Origin: CAZYLZ01 sp964648335
Lineage (GTDB): Bacteria > Patescibacteriota > Minisyncoccia > Phycocordibacterales > UBA2100
NCBI GenBank assembly: GCA_964648335.1
Contig: CAZYLZ010000015.1
Location: forward strand, 1 to 24,150
Direction: 5' to 3'
Length of the DNA stretch: 24,150 bases
Part shown: piece after piece, positions 1 to 6,678 of the stretch
How positions within the stretch are numbered: position 1 is the first letter of the stretch
How the letters are laid out: each line of letters starts with the position of its first letter
Notes under the pieces: generated by a model
What the model was told of the DNA's origin: nothing
The model's database searches: none
Seen by the model: the letters and a program-made list of their open reading frames with translations, nothing else
Translations under genes and position numbers: made by a program

Positions 1-271
1 CTGCCGTTGCGACAGCGAATGTGATCATAGTTCGAAAAAAGTGCCCGAGCGCCTGTTCTCGCTTGCCGTCGAGCAAGAAGACGACTGGCTGATAGAAAAA
101 AAGATACGCCATCGTCGCGGCGGAGAGGACGAGGACTGCGAGCCCCAGCATGGGGTAGAGAATGCTTTCTTCGGGTCCACCGAGGAGTCGTGGTGCCATA
201 ATGGCGCTGCCGACTAATACCACGATGTAGGTCATTGCTAAGAGTCCGCGTATATAGGGGTTTTGCATCAT
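1..271 (-). CDS. Orphan membrane protein, 5' part only (runs off the left edge)
   Basis: An open frame on the minus strand starts at the ATG at 271 (a second ATG follows at 268) and stays open for 90 codons to the window edge. The visible protein begins MMQNPYIRGLLAMTY and holds a hydrophobic segment at about residues 8-27, a second at about 39-65, and a charged loop (LLDGKREQALGHFF) before a third hydrophobic stretch starts. I do not recognise the family. The start is supported by a -10 box TATACT (283-278) exactly 6 bases before the ATG, which would give a leaderless transcript; no Shine-Dalgarno is visible. The C-terminus is outside the window, so length and function cannot be judged. Confidence 0.7.
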   Translation of the reverse strand, partial: MMQNPYIRGLLAMTYIVVLVGSAIMAPRLLGGPEESILYPMLGLAVLVLSAATMAYLFFYQPVVFLLDGKREQALGHFFRTMITFAVATA

Positions 272-277
272 GATGTA

Positions 278-283
278 AGTATA
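278..283 (-). promoter_or_regulatory. -10 box of a leaderless promoter
   Basis: TATACT read on the minus strand, 6 bases before the ATG at 271. The same arrangement precedes atpB, atpD, the 14450 gene and the 5330 gene. No convincing -35 is visible. Confidence 0.5.
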
Positions 284-361
284 CGCCAGTGAAGGTGTGT
301 TTAAGGGGCAGAAAGGGGAGTCGGTTACAGTACATTGAGGAGACATTTTGGACTGCGCGTT

Positions 362-383
362 TTTGCGATCCTACGGGGAATCG
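362..383 (-). repeat. Second copy of the tRNA-Glu 3' end (att-like)
   Basis: These 22 bases match 498-519 at 21 of 22 positions. The matching part of tRNA-Glu is the end of the T loop, the 3' side of the T stem and acceptor, and the first trailer bases. A copied tRNA 3' end is the usual trace of integration at a tRNA gene, but the copies are only 136 bp apart and no integrase is present, so this is at most a remnant. The rest of the 272-501 gap holds a short hairpin (about 393-411), a 19-bp piece shared with repeat B (424-442), and no credible gene. Confidence 0.5.
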
Positions 384-423
384 GTCACGGATCTTTTCTT
401 GGTAGAAAAGTCCGCGACCCCGG

Positions 424-442
424 CTCGCGTCGTCACGCTCCG
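424..442 (-). repeat. 19-bp module shared with repeat B3
   Basis: ctcgcgtcgtcacgctccg is identical to 24048-24066 inside repeat B3. It forms the small internal hairpin (gcgt-gacg-acgc on the minus strand). It may be a worn remnant of a repeat B element, or a free-standing copy of its hairpin. Confidence 0.5.
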
Positions 443-485
443 CCTTTCGATTCTTTTATAACGCTCCTTGACCCGCGTTCTAAAA

Positions 486-504
486 TCGCAAACTACGTTT
501 GCGA
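486..504 (-). terminator. Hairpin terminator of tRNA-Glu
   Basis: An 8-bp perfect stem (tcgcaaac / gtttgcga) with a 3-base loop overlaps the last bases of the tRNA; on the minus strand it is followed by TTTTA. The short U tract makes it a weak intrinsic terminator. Confidence 0.5.
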
Positions 505-573
505 CCCTACGGGGAATCGAACCCCGATTTGCACCGTGAGAGGGTGCCGTCCTAACCGTTAGACGATAGGGCC
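502..573 (-). tRNA. tRNA-Glu (anticodon CUC)
   Basis: Read on the minus strand this is a full 72-nt cloverleaf. The acceptor stem is GGCCCTA / TAGGGTC with discriminator G. The D arm is GTCT-loop-GGAC and the anticodon stem GCACC / GGTGC with loop CTCTCAC, giving anticodon CUC (reads GAG). The T stem is CGGGG / CCCCG with loop TTCGATT. CCA is not encoded (next bases CAA), so a CCA-adding enzyme is needed. A promoter lies just upstream and a hairpin terminator overlaps its 3' end, so it appears to be a monocistronic unit. Confidence 0.95.
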
Positions 574-583
574 GTACGGGCCG

Positions 584-611
584 ATTGTACGATAAATAGC
601 CGATAAATCAA
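584..611 (-). promoter_or_regulatory. Promoter of tRNA-Glu
   Basis: On the minus strand, TTGATT (611-606), a 16-base spacer and TACAAT (589-584) place the start site about 4 bases before the mature tRNA 5' end. Confidence 0.65.
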
Positions 612-663
612 AGCCCTGCTCTGTATGCTGCGTGATAGACTGGCGCCAGAAAGGTGGTGACCA

Positions 664-1104
664 ATGCTGTATTTCGACCAAACGCCAAGTGACTTCGCAC
701 CACGATTCGAGGTAGTGAGCTGCCTCGTCGAGTGCAAAAAAGAGATCCTTCTGCTAAAGCGGCGTTTCGGTAAGCCCGAAGGTGGAACCTGGGGAATGCC
801 CGCCGGCAAGCTTGATGAGGACGACATCTCAGTCGTGCATGCCGTGCGGCGCGAACTACGAGAAGAGACCGGGATCTCACCAACACACGATCCAGAATTT
901 GTCCTTAGGTGCGCAGTTCGGTTCGCCGACGGATACGACTTCGTCTTTCATAAGTATCGGCTCACGTTCGATGTGCGTCCGAACATCGTCATCAATTACG
1001 GCGAGCACAGCGAATACTGTTGGACTACGCCGCAGCAAGCGCTCAAGTTCAATCTTATACAGGACGAAGGCGATGTCTTGCGTCATATCTACCGGCTTCG
1101 TTGA
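664..1104 (+). CDS. Nudix hydrolase
   Basis: This 146-aa protein belongs to the Nudix family, which hydrolyses nucleoside diphosphates linked to another group, binding Mg2+ through the Nudix box. The box is visible from about residue 48 as GKLDEDDISVVHAVRREL followed by REETGI. It has the REL.EE.GI core, but one extra residue between the leading Gly and the RE pair, and Asp where the first Glu is usual. GGTWGMPAGK before the box is the normal family context (G.W.lPgG). Length is typical of a single-domain enzyme. AAAGGTGG at 650-657, 6 bases before the ATG, fixes the start. The substrate cannot be told; NTP pool cleaning is the common role but is only a guess here. Confidence 0.9.
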   Translation: MLYFDQTPSDFAPRFEVVSCLVECKKEILLLKRRFGKPEGGTWGMPAGKLDEDDISVVHAVRRELREETGISPTHDPEFVLRCAVRFADGYDFVFHKYRLTFDVRPNIVINYGEHSEYCWTTPQQALKFNLIQDEGDVLRHIYRLR

Positions 1105-1171
1105 GGCCGGTAGTTTCTTTTTCCCCACGAGCACGTGCGGTATTCCATTGCAGCATGGCACACTACAGGTA

Positions 1172-2089
1172 ATGGACTTTACGCCTAGTCGCCTCGTGCC
1201 CGTAAAAAACTTTTATATCCTTTTCGGAATCTTCTTTGTCTTGTTATGTATCGTAGCAGGCGTTGCTTACTGGCAGAGCCAGCAGCTCGAATCTTCGACT
1301 CCGCCGCGCTTCTCCGAAGCAGAAATCCCCGAGCTCCAGGGTATCGGCGAGAGCGGCGCGTGCAATGTAGCCGTCGTAAATCTGCACGGCGAGCTCTACA
1401 CCTATGCGCCCACCAAAGGCGAGGACACATCGCTTATGAATGCCTCGTCGACAGGTGCCGATCCGTCGTTAACGACGATAGCTATTTCGGGCGATATCGC
1501 TCAAAAGATCGAGACCATCGCAACCTTCCCCGACATTAAAGCGATAGTGCTCGACGTCGACTCGGGCGGCGGCTCACCGGTTGCCGGCGAAGAGATTGCT
1601 CGGGCACTCATAGGATCGCACATGCCTACCGTCGCGCTTATCCGCGATGTCGGAGCATCTGCCGCGTACGAGGCGGCCGCCGGAGCAGAACGTATCTTCG
1701 CACACACCTCATCGTTGGTGGGCTCGATCGGTATAACCGCTTCGTATAACGACTATACCAAGTACAACGACAAAGAAGGGATAACCTACGTCCCGCTCTA
1801 TGTCGGCGACTACAAAGAGCTTGGAACTCCGTATGCGCCGCTAACCAAAGAAGGCAAGCAGGTCCTCATGGACCAGCTCCAAAAATCGTACGAGGCGTTC
1901 GTAACCACGGTGGCGACATACCGCAAGCTGCCCTACGAAGACGTGCGTAAACTCGCCAACGGACTCGCGTTCGACGCCAGGTTCGCGCTCGACAATCATC
2001 TCATCGACGAGATCGGCGGGCGAGACGAAGTGCGAGCATATCTTGCTACTAAGATAGGGGAACCGGCAGTCTTGTGCCCTAATTGGTAG
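1172..2089 (+). CDS. sppA: Signal peptide peptidase SppA-type serine protease (S49)
   Basis: The 305-aa product is a membrane-anchored S49 peptidase of the short SppA type, which degrades cleaved signal peptides and other membrane-embedded peptides with a Ser-Lys dyad. A TM anchor covers about residues 14-34 and the ClpP-like domain follows. SGGGSP is at 131-136, the nucleophile is probably S163 in GASAAYEAA, HTSSLVGSIG follows, and the general base is probably K215 in VGDYKELGTPY. All catalytic pieces are present, so it should be active. I start it at the ATG at 1172. The open frame extends upstream to 782, but that part lies inside the Nudix gene in another frame and has no SppA features. 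No good Shine-Dalgarno is visible (weak aggt), so the start is likely but not certain. Confidence 0.88.
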   Translation: MDFTPSRLVPVKNFYILFGIFFVLLCIVAGVAYWQSQQLESSTPPRFSEAEIPELQGIGESGACNVAVVNLHGELYTYAPTKGEDTSLMNASSTGADPSLTTIAISGDIAQKIETIATFPDIKAIVLDVDSGGGSPVAGEEIARALIGSHMPTVALIRDVGASAAYEAAAGAERIFAHTSSLVGSIGITASYNDYTKYNDKEGITYVPLYVGDYKELGTPYAPLTKEGKQVLMDQLQKSYEAFVTTVATYRKLPYEDVRKLANGLAFDARFALDNHLIDEIGGRDEVRAYLATKIGEPAVLCPNW

Positions 2090-2131
2090 GCCTCAGGAAA
2101 GCGGTAGACAAGCGGGCACCCGCACACTAGA

Positions 2132-3094
2132 GTGAGCTATCTCATGAACTACCGACTCAATTCATTCGTGGCCCTCTTTGGCATAGGCTGCGCAGTTGCC
2201 GGTTTTGCCGTCGGTCAATCTGACATCTTCGAGCGAGAGACGGTCGCTATGCCGCTACGCGCAGGAAAAAGCAGCTATCAGTACATCAATCCGCTATTGC
2301 TTTGTCTCGGAGACGAGAATCACACGTTCTCGGAATTCAGACCGCTCAAAAACGCTATAGAGAAAGTGACTACAGTCGCCAAAGATTCTGGTAGCATCAT
2401 CTCGGCTTCGGTGTATTTTCGCGATCTCTCGACGGGACAATGGACTGGACTCGACGAAAACGATCTGTATACGCCCGCAAGCCTCCTCAAGGTGCCACTC
2501 TACATCGCGTACCTCAAACGCGCCGAGTCAGATCCGCTCGTTCTCAAGCAGAAGCTCTATTACGAGCAAGAGGTAGGACAAGCGCCGCCTCTCGTTTCCG
2601 ACCCCATTCTTACGAGCGGACGTTCATACACGGTCGAAGAACTGTTGAAGGGGATGATCATCGACTCTGACAACACCGCAAAAAACATGCTCGAGAGCCG
2701 CATGGATAAGGGTTTCTTGAACGAGGTGTATTCCGAGCTCGGCATCGCAAGTCCCTACGCGAGCGCGCAGCCGTACAGTATCTCGACCCGCACCTACGCG
2801 CTCTTCTTCCGCGTCCTCTACAATGCCACCTTCCTCAATCACGATATGTCAGAGCGTGCGCTCGCGCTTATGTCCGAGGTGCGGTTCGACAAGGGTATCA
2901 GGGCGGGAACGCCCAAAGAAGTCGCGGTCTCAGACAAATACGGATTTGCAATACTTAAACGGGACGAGCCGCGTATCATCGAGCTTTCCGACTGCGGAAT
3001 AGTCCACGAACCGACGCGGCCGTACTTGCTGTGTGTCATGGCGCGGGGGGGCCGATGCGGACATAACCGCGTCGTACATTGCGAAGGTAGCTAG
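2132..3094 (+). CDS. Serine hydrolase, class A beta-lactamase fold, C-terminus frameshifted
   Basis: An N-terminal TM or signal segment is followed by a penicillin-recognising serine hydrolase domain. With the GTG at 2132 as residue 1, SLLK (S117, K120) is the SxxK motif, SDN is at 179-181, and KYG at 269-271 stands in for KTG. Proteins of this kind act on the cell wall or as beta-lactamase-like enzymes outside the membrane. The last 17 codons as read (from G3050) look wrong: removing one G from the 7-G run at 3045-3051 restores ADADITASYIAKVASTTF and a stop at 3123-3125, which is a normal C-terminal helix for the fold. This is therefore a sequencing error, a recent mutation or a phase-variable tract. 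The start may instead be the ATG at 2144. It sits 42 bp after sppA and may be cotranscribed with it. Confidence 0.82.
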   Translation: MSYLMNYRLNSFVALFGIGCAVAGFAVGQSDIFERETVAMPLRAGKSSYQYINPLLLCLGDENHTFSEFRPLKNAIEKVTTVAKDSGSIISASVYFRDLSTGQWTGLDENDLYTPASLLKVPLYIAYLKRAESDPLVLKQKLYYEQEVGQAPPLVSDPILTSGRSYTVEELLKGMIIDSDNTAKNMLESRMDKGFLNEVYSELGIASPYASAQPYSISTRTYALFFRVLYNATFLNHDMSERALALMSEVRFDKGIRAGTPKEVAVSDKYGFAILKRDEPRIIELSDCGIVHEPTRPYLLCVMARGGRCGHNRVVHCEGS

Positions 3095-3141
3095 CACCAC
3101 GTTTGCCTTGGTCCGTTCCGAATAGGGGACACACGGCACCA

Positions 3142-3182
3142 TCCCGTAAAAGATAACGCCCCGAGCGGTGCTCGTGGCGTTA
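3142..3182 (-). terminator. Terminator of the HD hydrolase gene
   Basis: Stem taacgcc-c-cgagc / gctcg-t-ggcgtta (3154-3182) is followed on the minus strand by TCTTTTAC. It lies between the convergent serine hydrolase and HD genes. Confidence 0.7.
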
Positions 3183-3188
3183 CAAGAT

Positions 3189-3842
3189 TCAGGAAGTCGA
3201 TTCGAGCTCGGCGATAGAGCGCACTATGTTGTCCCGTGCACTCTGCTCGCAGCGCTTCTGAAACGACGCGGTGTAGTACAGGGGCATCCGGTCGTACAGC
3301 ACCCGCAAAAACTTCGCCCGTCCCGCCCTAAAGTCGGCTTCGGGAACATGCGAGAACTCTTTGCGGATATTCGCCGTGTCTGCAGCAAACTCTTCCCAGG
3401 GCTTTGCGAGCATCGAGAGGTCGACATCGGCCAGGAGTGCCTGGCTGTAGACGGTGAGTCCTCCGGTGTGCACGGTCGCCATGATGAGCTTGTGTATCCG
3501 ATCGATCGATGCGACCGTTACGCCCAAGGCCGATAGGCTGGTTGCGGCAATGTTTGCGCTGTCGGCCTCATTCGACTTCGAGCGGGTGTCGTAGATTACG
3601 TCGTGGTAGATGATGGCAAGACGGATCTCGGCATCGTGGTCGCCGTACTGGGTGCATCCCGAGTCAGCATAGGCTCGGGTGCACTCACCAATATGGCCCC
3701 AGTCGTGGTAGTGCCGGTCGGGCCCTCGGTAGTGCTGCCGAAGCTTCAAAAAGAGGTGTTCACGCTCAGGGCTTTGTGGTACGCCCAGGCGATTGAGGGC
3801 GGCATTCCACGAGGCATAGATTTCCTTGCTTGGATTCGACAT
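3189..3842 (-). CDS. HD-domain phosphohydrolase-like protein
   Basis: This 217-aa protein resembles the predicted metal-dependent HD-superfamily hydrolases, which usually act on nucleotides or other phosphate esters. Numbered from MSNPSKEIYA, the metal-site pieces are HYHDWGH (44-50), the HD pair H80-D81 in AIIYHDVIYD, NEADSA (91-96) and a late Asp in ADVDLSML (139-146), in the order expected for the family. The frame is open up to 3938, but the ATG at 3842 is preceded by a strong Shine-Dalgarno (GGAGGAAGG, about 3 bases from its end to the ATG), and the extra 32 residues look like translated leader. A terminator follows the stop. It is transcribed divergently from the 3D-domain gene, behind a leader of about 100 nt that begins with a strong hairpin. 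The substrate is unknown. Confidence 0.85.
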   Translation of the reverse strand: MSNPSKEIYASWNAALNRLGVPQSPEREHLFLKLRQHYRGPDRHYHDWGHIGECTRAYADSGCTQYGDHDAEIRLAIIYHDVIYDTRSKSNEADSANIAATSLSALGVTVASIDRIHKLIMATVHTGGLTVYSQALLADVDLSMLAKPWEEFAADTANIRKEFSHVPEADFRAGRAKFLRVLYDRMPLYYTASFQKRCEQSARDNIVRSIAELESTS

Positions 3843-3914
3843 GACCTTCCTCCAGGTTTTGGCTCGTTTCGTGTAGTCCTCGGCGACTATGCCACACAGG
3901 TGCCGCTCGGACAA

Positions 3915-3942
3915 CTCTATGGCCCAATTTTGGGCCATAGAG
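3915..3942 (-). promoter_or_regulatory. 13-bp perfect hairpin at the 5' end of the HD mRNA
   Basis: The arms ctctatggcccaa and ttgggccatagag are perfectly complementary around a 2-base centre. Given the promoter proposed at 3950-3978, transcription would start at the base of this stem, so the HD mRNA would open with it. On the plus strand it is followed by a T run and could also act as a terminator. It might equally be an operator palindrome. Confidence 0.5.
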
Positions 3943-3949
3943 CCATTTT

Positions 3950-3978
3950 TTATGATGGGGGACGGGGCAGTATGTCAA
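3950..3978 (-). promoter_or_regulatory. Probable promoter of the HD gene
   Basis: On the minus strand a perfect -35 TTGACA (3978-3973) is followed after 17-18 bases by TCATAA/CATAAA, a weak -10. The predicted start is near 3942. The gap 3843-4164 is visibly richer in A and T than its flanks and holds only these control elements. Confidence 0.5.
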
Positions 3979-4078
3979 AAGGATTGCTTGGTAGTCAGTC
4001 ACATGGTCCTTTTTTAAAGTCAAATGTGAGCGAATTTTGAAACACTATTTTAGCATCGTCAAATTTTCTGGCAAAATC

Positions 4079-4096
4079 ATGGCTCTGTAGAGCCAT
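4079..4096. promoter_or_regulatory. Palindrome upstream of the 3D-gene promoter
   Basis: ATGGCTCT-gt-AGAGCCAT is a perfect inverted repeat ending 8 bases before the -35 at 4105. The half-site with its T tail (tagagccattttt) recurs at 3938-3950 in the HD promoter region, so one DNA-binding protein could control both divergent genes. Confidence 0.45.
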
Positions 4097-4104
4097 TTTT
4101 ACCA

Positions 4105-4133
4105 TTGACAACGAGACTCGGATGTGATAGTAT
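4105..4133 (+). promoter_or_regulatory. Promoter of the 3D-domain gene
   Basis: Perfect -35 TTGACA (4105-4110), 17-base spacer and -10 TAGTAT (4128-4133). The start site would be near 4140, giving a leader of about 25 nt that contains a small aagga/tcctt hairpin just before the gene. Confidence 0.75.
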
Positions 4134-4164
4134 GGGTAGGTAAGGATAGTTCTCCTTGCATTAC

Positions 4165-4743
4165 ATGACTGGATTCCTTAGTACGGCCCTTATGGGCTAT
4201 TTTATTTTGTCGAGCGCCTCGAGCACTGTGCTTGGGTCGACGGCAGAGTTGGTAGCCCCCAGCGCGCCCACAAAGCCTTCCTTCTCCGTCTCCATGACGG
4301 CCTATAATGCAGTTCCCGAGCAGACCGACGGCGACCCCTTTACCACCGCCAGCGGCGCGTTTTCGAACCCCGAGGTCGTTGCCGCGCGTTCGGTAGACCT
4401 TAAGGAAGAACTTCCGTTTGGAACGGTTATTCAGATAGTACCCGACGCGAGCTCCTCGCCCTCGTGTGGAATCGGGATGGTCAAAGAGCAGCTTGGGTAC
4501 CGCGTTATTGCGGACTCGATGCATCCACGCAAGCGCAATCAGGTAGATATACTCCTCAACCACGAAAACAAGGTCACGGTGGGATCTCGAAGCATGAACC
4601 CGGCTGTGGCCTTTGGTATGTGCAAGAACATCAAGATCGTCGTTGTGGGAAAGGTAGACGTCAATCATATGCCGCAGACCCAGGCTGGGCTGCGCGCGCA
4701 GGTCATGGGTGGCCAGCTTGCGCTCGCACTCCTCGACCGCTAA
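4165..4743 (+). CDS. Secreted 3D-domain protein
   Basis: The 192-aa product has an N-terminal signal or anchor (MTGFLSTALMGYFILSSASS) and then a double-psi beta-barrel of the 3D type, the fold of the MltA catalytic core and YabE/YocH-like cell wall proteins. Visible family marks are MTAYNAV, DPFTTASG, ARSVDL, LPFGTVIQI, YRVIADSM and NQVDILL, which supply the three Asp residues that name the domain. It is likely exported and acts on, or binds, peptidoglycan; cleavage activity is inferred from the fold only. I use the ATG at 4165; a TTG at 4156 in frame is possible. It has its own promoter, and its terminator overlaps its stop codon. Confidence 0.85.
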   Translation: MTGFLSTALMGYFILSSASSTVLGSTAELVAPSAPTKPSFSVSMTAYNAVPEQTDGDPFTTASGAFSNPEVVAARSVDLKEELPFGTVIQIVPDASSSPSCGIGMVKEQLGYRVIADSMHPRKRNQVDILLNHENKVTVGSRSMNPAVAFGMCKNIKIVVVGKVDVNHMPQTQAGLRAQVMGGQLALALLDR

Positions 4744-4759
4744 TCAGCGGTCTTTTGTT
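4735..4759 (+). terminator. Terminator of the 3D-domain gene
   Basis: Stem GACCGCT / AGCGGTC with loop AATC is followed by TTTTGTT. The stop codon of the gene is inside the hairpin. Confidence 0.8.
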
Positions 4760-5330
4760 ACGCGGTCTCTTGTGGGCCCGGGACCATGGCTCCGATAATG
4801 ACGCCAAGCGTGATCAAGAAGACCCAGGCCGCCACAGACCACAATACGATGGCGCCTAGTTTCGACGCTCGCTCAGTACCGGCGTAGCGCTCCAGTATAA
4901 ACAGCACAAACCCGCAGACGATGATTGGGTTGATGACCGACATGATGAAGCCATTTGCTACCTGGTACCAATATGCGGCACCTCCGGGCGTGACCTCGAT
5001 CATATAGATGACGGTCGAGAGGAGATCGGCGACCGCCCAAATGACGGCGATGGTCCCCAGGATCTGCATCAAGAGTGCGTGGTTGTCAGTAGCCAGCGAC
5101 TTCGGTGTGTACGCGACGTACGCAAAACCAAGCACCGTCGAGAGCATCGAGAGCGCCGAGACGAAATAGAGCGCGTAGTCGACGGGGGTGAATCCCGTCT
5201 GTGCAAGTACCGCAAACGGGATGCTCAAGAGCTGGTAGAGGTTCCAGGCAGACAAGAGGATCACAAGACCCAGATAAATGCGTAATGCGGTGATCGAGAC
5301 GAGTGCGCTAGTGAATGGTTTGATAGTCAT
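4758..5330 (-). CDS. Orphan multi-pass membrane protein
   Basis: The 190-aa protein starts MTIKPFTSAL and has about five hydrophobic segments (roughly residues 13-33, 45-69, 82-107, 122-143 and 157-181) separated by short polar loops. I do not recognise a family or catalytic motif. The frame continues upstream to 5375, but the ATG at 5330 is the better start: it is 7 bases after a TATACT -10 preceded by TGC (extended -10), the leaderless pattern seen elsewhere in this window. It is convergent with the 3D gene and ends next to that gene's terminator. Confidence 0.8.
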   Translation of the reverse strand: MTIKPFTSALVSITALRIYLGLVILLSAWNLYQLLSIPFAVLAQTGFTPVDYALYFVSALSMLSTVLGFAYVAYTPKSLATDNHALLMQILGTIAVIWAVADLLSTVIYMIEVTPGGAAYWYQVANGFIMSVINPIIVCGFVLFILERYAGTERASKLGAIVLWSVAAWVFLITLGVIIGAMVPGPQETA

Positions 5331-5337
5331 GAAGATA

Positions 5338-5346
5338 AGTATAGCA
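5338..5346 (-). promoter_or_regulatory. Extended -10 of a leaderless promoter
   Basis: TGCTATACT on the minus strand, ending 7 bases before the ATG at 5330. No clear -35. Confidence 0.55.
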
Positions 5347-5441
5347 AACGCAGCTTCGGTGTTGGCAGATTCCACACGTGTTCATGAACGATCGATGGGC
5401 GAGCATGGAAGGCTTGTACCCTTTAATATTCAGTGTTTTCT

Positions 5442-5450
5442 TGCTAGTAT
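5442..5450 (+). promoter_or_regulatory. Extended -10 before atpB (leaderless)
   Basis: TGCTAGTAT ends 6 bases before the atpB ATG at 5457. There is no room for a Shine-Dalgarno, so atpB is probably translated from a leaderless mRNA. Confidence 0.6.
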
Positions 5451-5456
5451 CCTGCC

Positions 5457-6254
5457 ATGCACGAAGCTACTACAACCGCGGGCCTTGTCGCCGAAGGGGC
5501 TGCACACTCGTCTGGTATCCATATCGCACTTGCCGCAGAGACCTTGGGCACCTGGCTCGGGGTGCCTATCACCAATACGCTCATCATGAGTTGGATCGTC
5601 CTTGCCATTTTGCTTACCCTCGGATTCGTCATTGGACGTTCGCTTACAGCGGTACCAGGGAAGCTGCAACTTTTGGCAGAAGAGCTCATAACCTTCGTCC
5701 AAGGCTTTATGCAAGAGACGCTCGAGAACGAAAAGGTAACCCGCCGTTTCTTGCCGCTTTTGGTTACGTTGTTCCTTTTTATCTTTACGGCAAACCTGCT
5801 CGAGTTCACGCCAGGCATCGGATCGCTCGGCTTTTATCACGGAGACGAGTTCGTGCCCCTGTTGCGCAGCATGAATACCGATCTTAACGTTACGCTTGCG
5901 CTTGCGATTGTGGTAGTAATTCTCATCGAATTCGCTGGTATCGTCGCATTGGGCTTTTTCCGCTACGGCAGCAAGTTCATCAACTTCTCATCACCGCTCA
6001 ACTTTGTTGTCGGACTCATTGAGCTTGTATCAGAAATTTCCCGCCTCATTTCGTTCTCGTTCCGTCTCTTCGGTAACATATTTGCCGGCGAGGTGCTCTT
6101 GGCGGTTGTCGTCTTCTTTGTGCCGTACCTCTTGCCGGTACCTCTCATGGCCTTCGAGGTATTCGTGGGCTTTGTGCAGGCGGCGGTGTTTGCGCTTCTT
6201 ACCTTGTTTTTCATCAAGCTCGCTATCGCCGAGCCGCACGGCGCGGAGCACTAA
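5457..6254 (+). CDS. atpB: ATP synthase Fo subunit a
   Basis: The 265-aa multi-pass protein is the stator channel subunit, which lets protons reach and leave the c ring. The essential Arg is R203 in SFRLFGNIFAGE, the family signature, and the last helices (FEVFVGFVQAAVFALLTLFF) also fit. An amphipathic stretch near residues 67-97 and the TANLLEFTPG helix match the usual topology. Length is normal. It opens the atp cluster but is cut off from atpE by about 965 bp holding a repeat, two ncRNAs with terminators, and a second repeat, so it is probably a separate transcript from atpE-C. The start is set by the -10 box 6 bases upstream. Confidence 0.97.
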   Translation: MHEATTTAGLVAEGAAHSSGIHIALAAETLGTWLGVPITNTLIMSWIVLAILLTLGFVIGRSLTAVPGKLQLLAEELITFVQGFMQETLENEKVTRRFLPLLVTLFLFIFTANLLEFTPGIGSLGFYHGDEFVPLLRSMNTDLNVTLALAIVVVILIEFAGIVALGFFRYGSKFINFSSPLNFVVGLIELVSEISRLISFSFRLFGNIFAGEVLLAVVVFFVPYLLPVPLMAFEVFVGFVQAAVFALLTLFFIKLAIAEPHGAEH

Positions 6255-6265
6255 TGTTGTATTTC

Positions 6266-6391
6266 CCCTCCTCTTTCTAAGAGGAGGGCAGGGAGGAGTT
6301 GGTTAATCTTTCTTAAATACAGGACCAACCCCCTTTTTTTTGAAACTAAGCGTCAAAAGTTTCAAACCCTCTTAGAAAGAGAGAGGGGACG
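6266..6391 (-). repeat. Palindromic intergenic repeat A, full copy A3
   Basis: The element is bounded by a 14-bp perfect inverted repeat (CTCTTTCTAAGAGG at 6271-6284, complement at 6368-6381) and contains a second nested pair (gttggt / accaac). Read on the minus strand it carries the family core tttgaaact-loop-agtttcaaa with gacgc in the loop. Copy A1 at 17280-17419 has the same order of parts. The 6267-6287 hairpin directly after atpB could also end its transcript, although no U run follows. Confidence 0.75.
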
Positions 6392-6403
6392 CAAGAAAAT
6401 TCC

Positions 6404-6431
6404 TTGACTCCTTTCAGTGTGGGTATATCAT
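6404..6431 (+). promoter_or_regulatory. Promoter of ncRNA 1
   Basis: TTGACT (6404-6409), 16-base spacer, TATCAT (6426-6431). The predicted start at about 6438 coincides with the first base of the RNA's closing stem, which supports both calls. Confidence 0.7.
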
Positions 6432-6437
6432 GTCTGC

Positions 6438-6642
6438 AGGTCAGTCCTTTCTAGAAGGTGAGAGGATCCCGTACTCGGGAAACTTCAGGAGTCCGCAAGA
6501 CTCAGTGGTAGAGAATAGCCAACCGGTGGGTAATACTCTATATGCCTGGATTGCGCAAGCGATTCACGGAAAGATTTATCGCCACAACACTGACCTCTCG
6601 TTTCAATATAACCCGCATTTTCTAGATGCGGGTTTTACTTTT
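6438..6642 (+). ncRNA. Structured ncRNA, copy 1 (unrecognised family)
   Basis: About 205 nt between its own promoter and terminator. Helices visible: P1 GGTCAGT 6439-6445 with ACTGACC 6589-6595; P2 CCTT/AAGG 6446-6458; P3 TCCCG-tact-CGGGA 6467-6480; P4 GAGTC-cgcaa-GACTC 6489-6503; P5 TAGAG 6509-6513 with CTCTA 6536-6540, flanked inside by AATA on both strands; P6 GCGAT 6559-6563 with ATCGC 6578-6582. GAGAGG (6460-6465) can pair with CCTCTC (6594-6599), a possible pseudoknot. Copy 2 directly downstream has the same helix order with compensatory changes in P1, P4 and P5. No protein reading makes sense across both copies. It does not look like tmRNA, RNase P, SRP or 6S RNA; the raiA motif is one known class of similar size worth testing. 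Confidence 0.8.
6611..6642 (+). terminator. Intrinsic terminator of ncRNA 1
   Basis: ACCCGCAT / ATGCGGGT stem followed by TTTACTTTT. Confidence 0.9.
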
Positions 6643-6643
6643 C

Positions 6644-6672
6644 TTGCGCTACAGCACATCCAGCGGTAGTCT
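6644..6672 (+). promoter_or_regulatory. Promoter of ncRNA 2
   Basis: TTGCGC (6644-6649), 17-base spacer, TAGTCT (6667-6672). The predicted start, 6679, is exactly the first base of the P1 stem of copy 2. Confidence 0.6.
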
Positions 6673-6678
6673 CTGGGT

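Noticed and set aside
782..1171. Upstream extension of the sppA frame to 782
   Set aside because: It overlaps the Nudix gene in another frame, has no SppA features, and the ATG at 1172 is followed directly by the TM anchor.
3843..3938. Longer HD protein starting at 3938
   Set aside because: It runs through the strong hairpin and leader; the ATG at 3842 has a far better Shine-Dalgarno.
3168..4040. Plus-strand ORFs opposite the HD gene
   Set aside because: They are antisense shadows; the minus frame has the HD motifs and a Shine-Dalgarno.
6430..6669. 79-aa ORF over ncRNA 1
   Set aside because: The frame is not kept in the homologous copy 2, and base pairing, not codons, is conserved.
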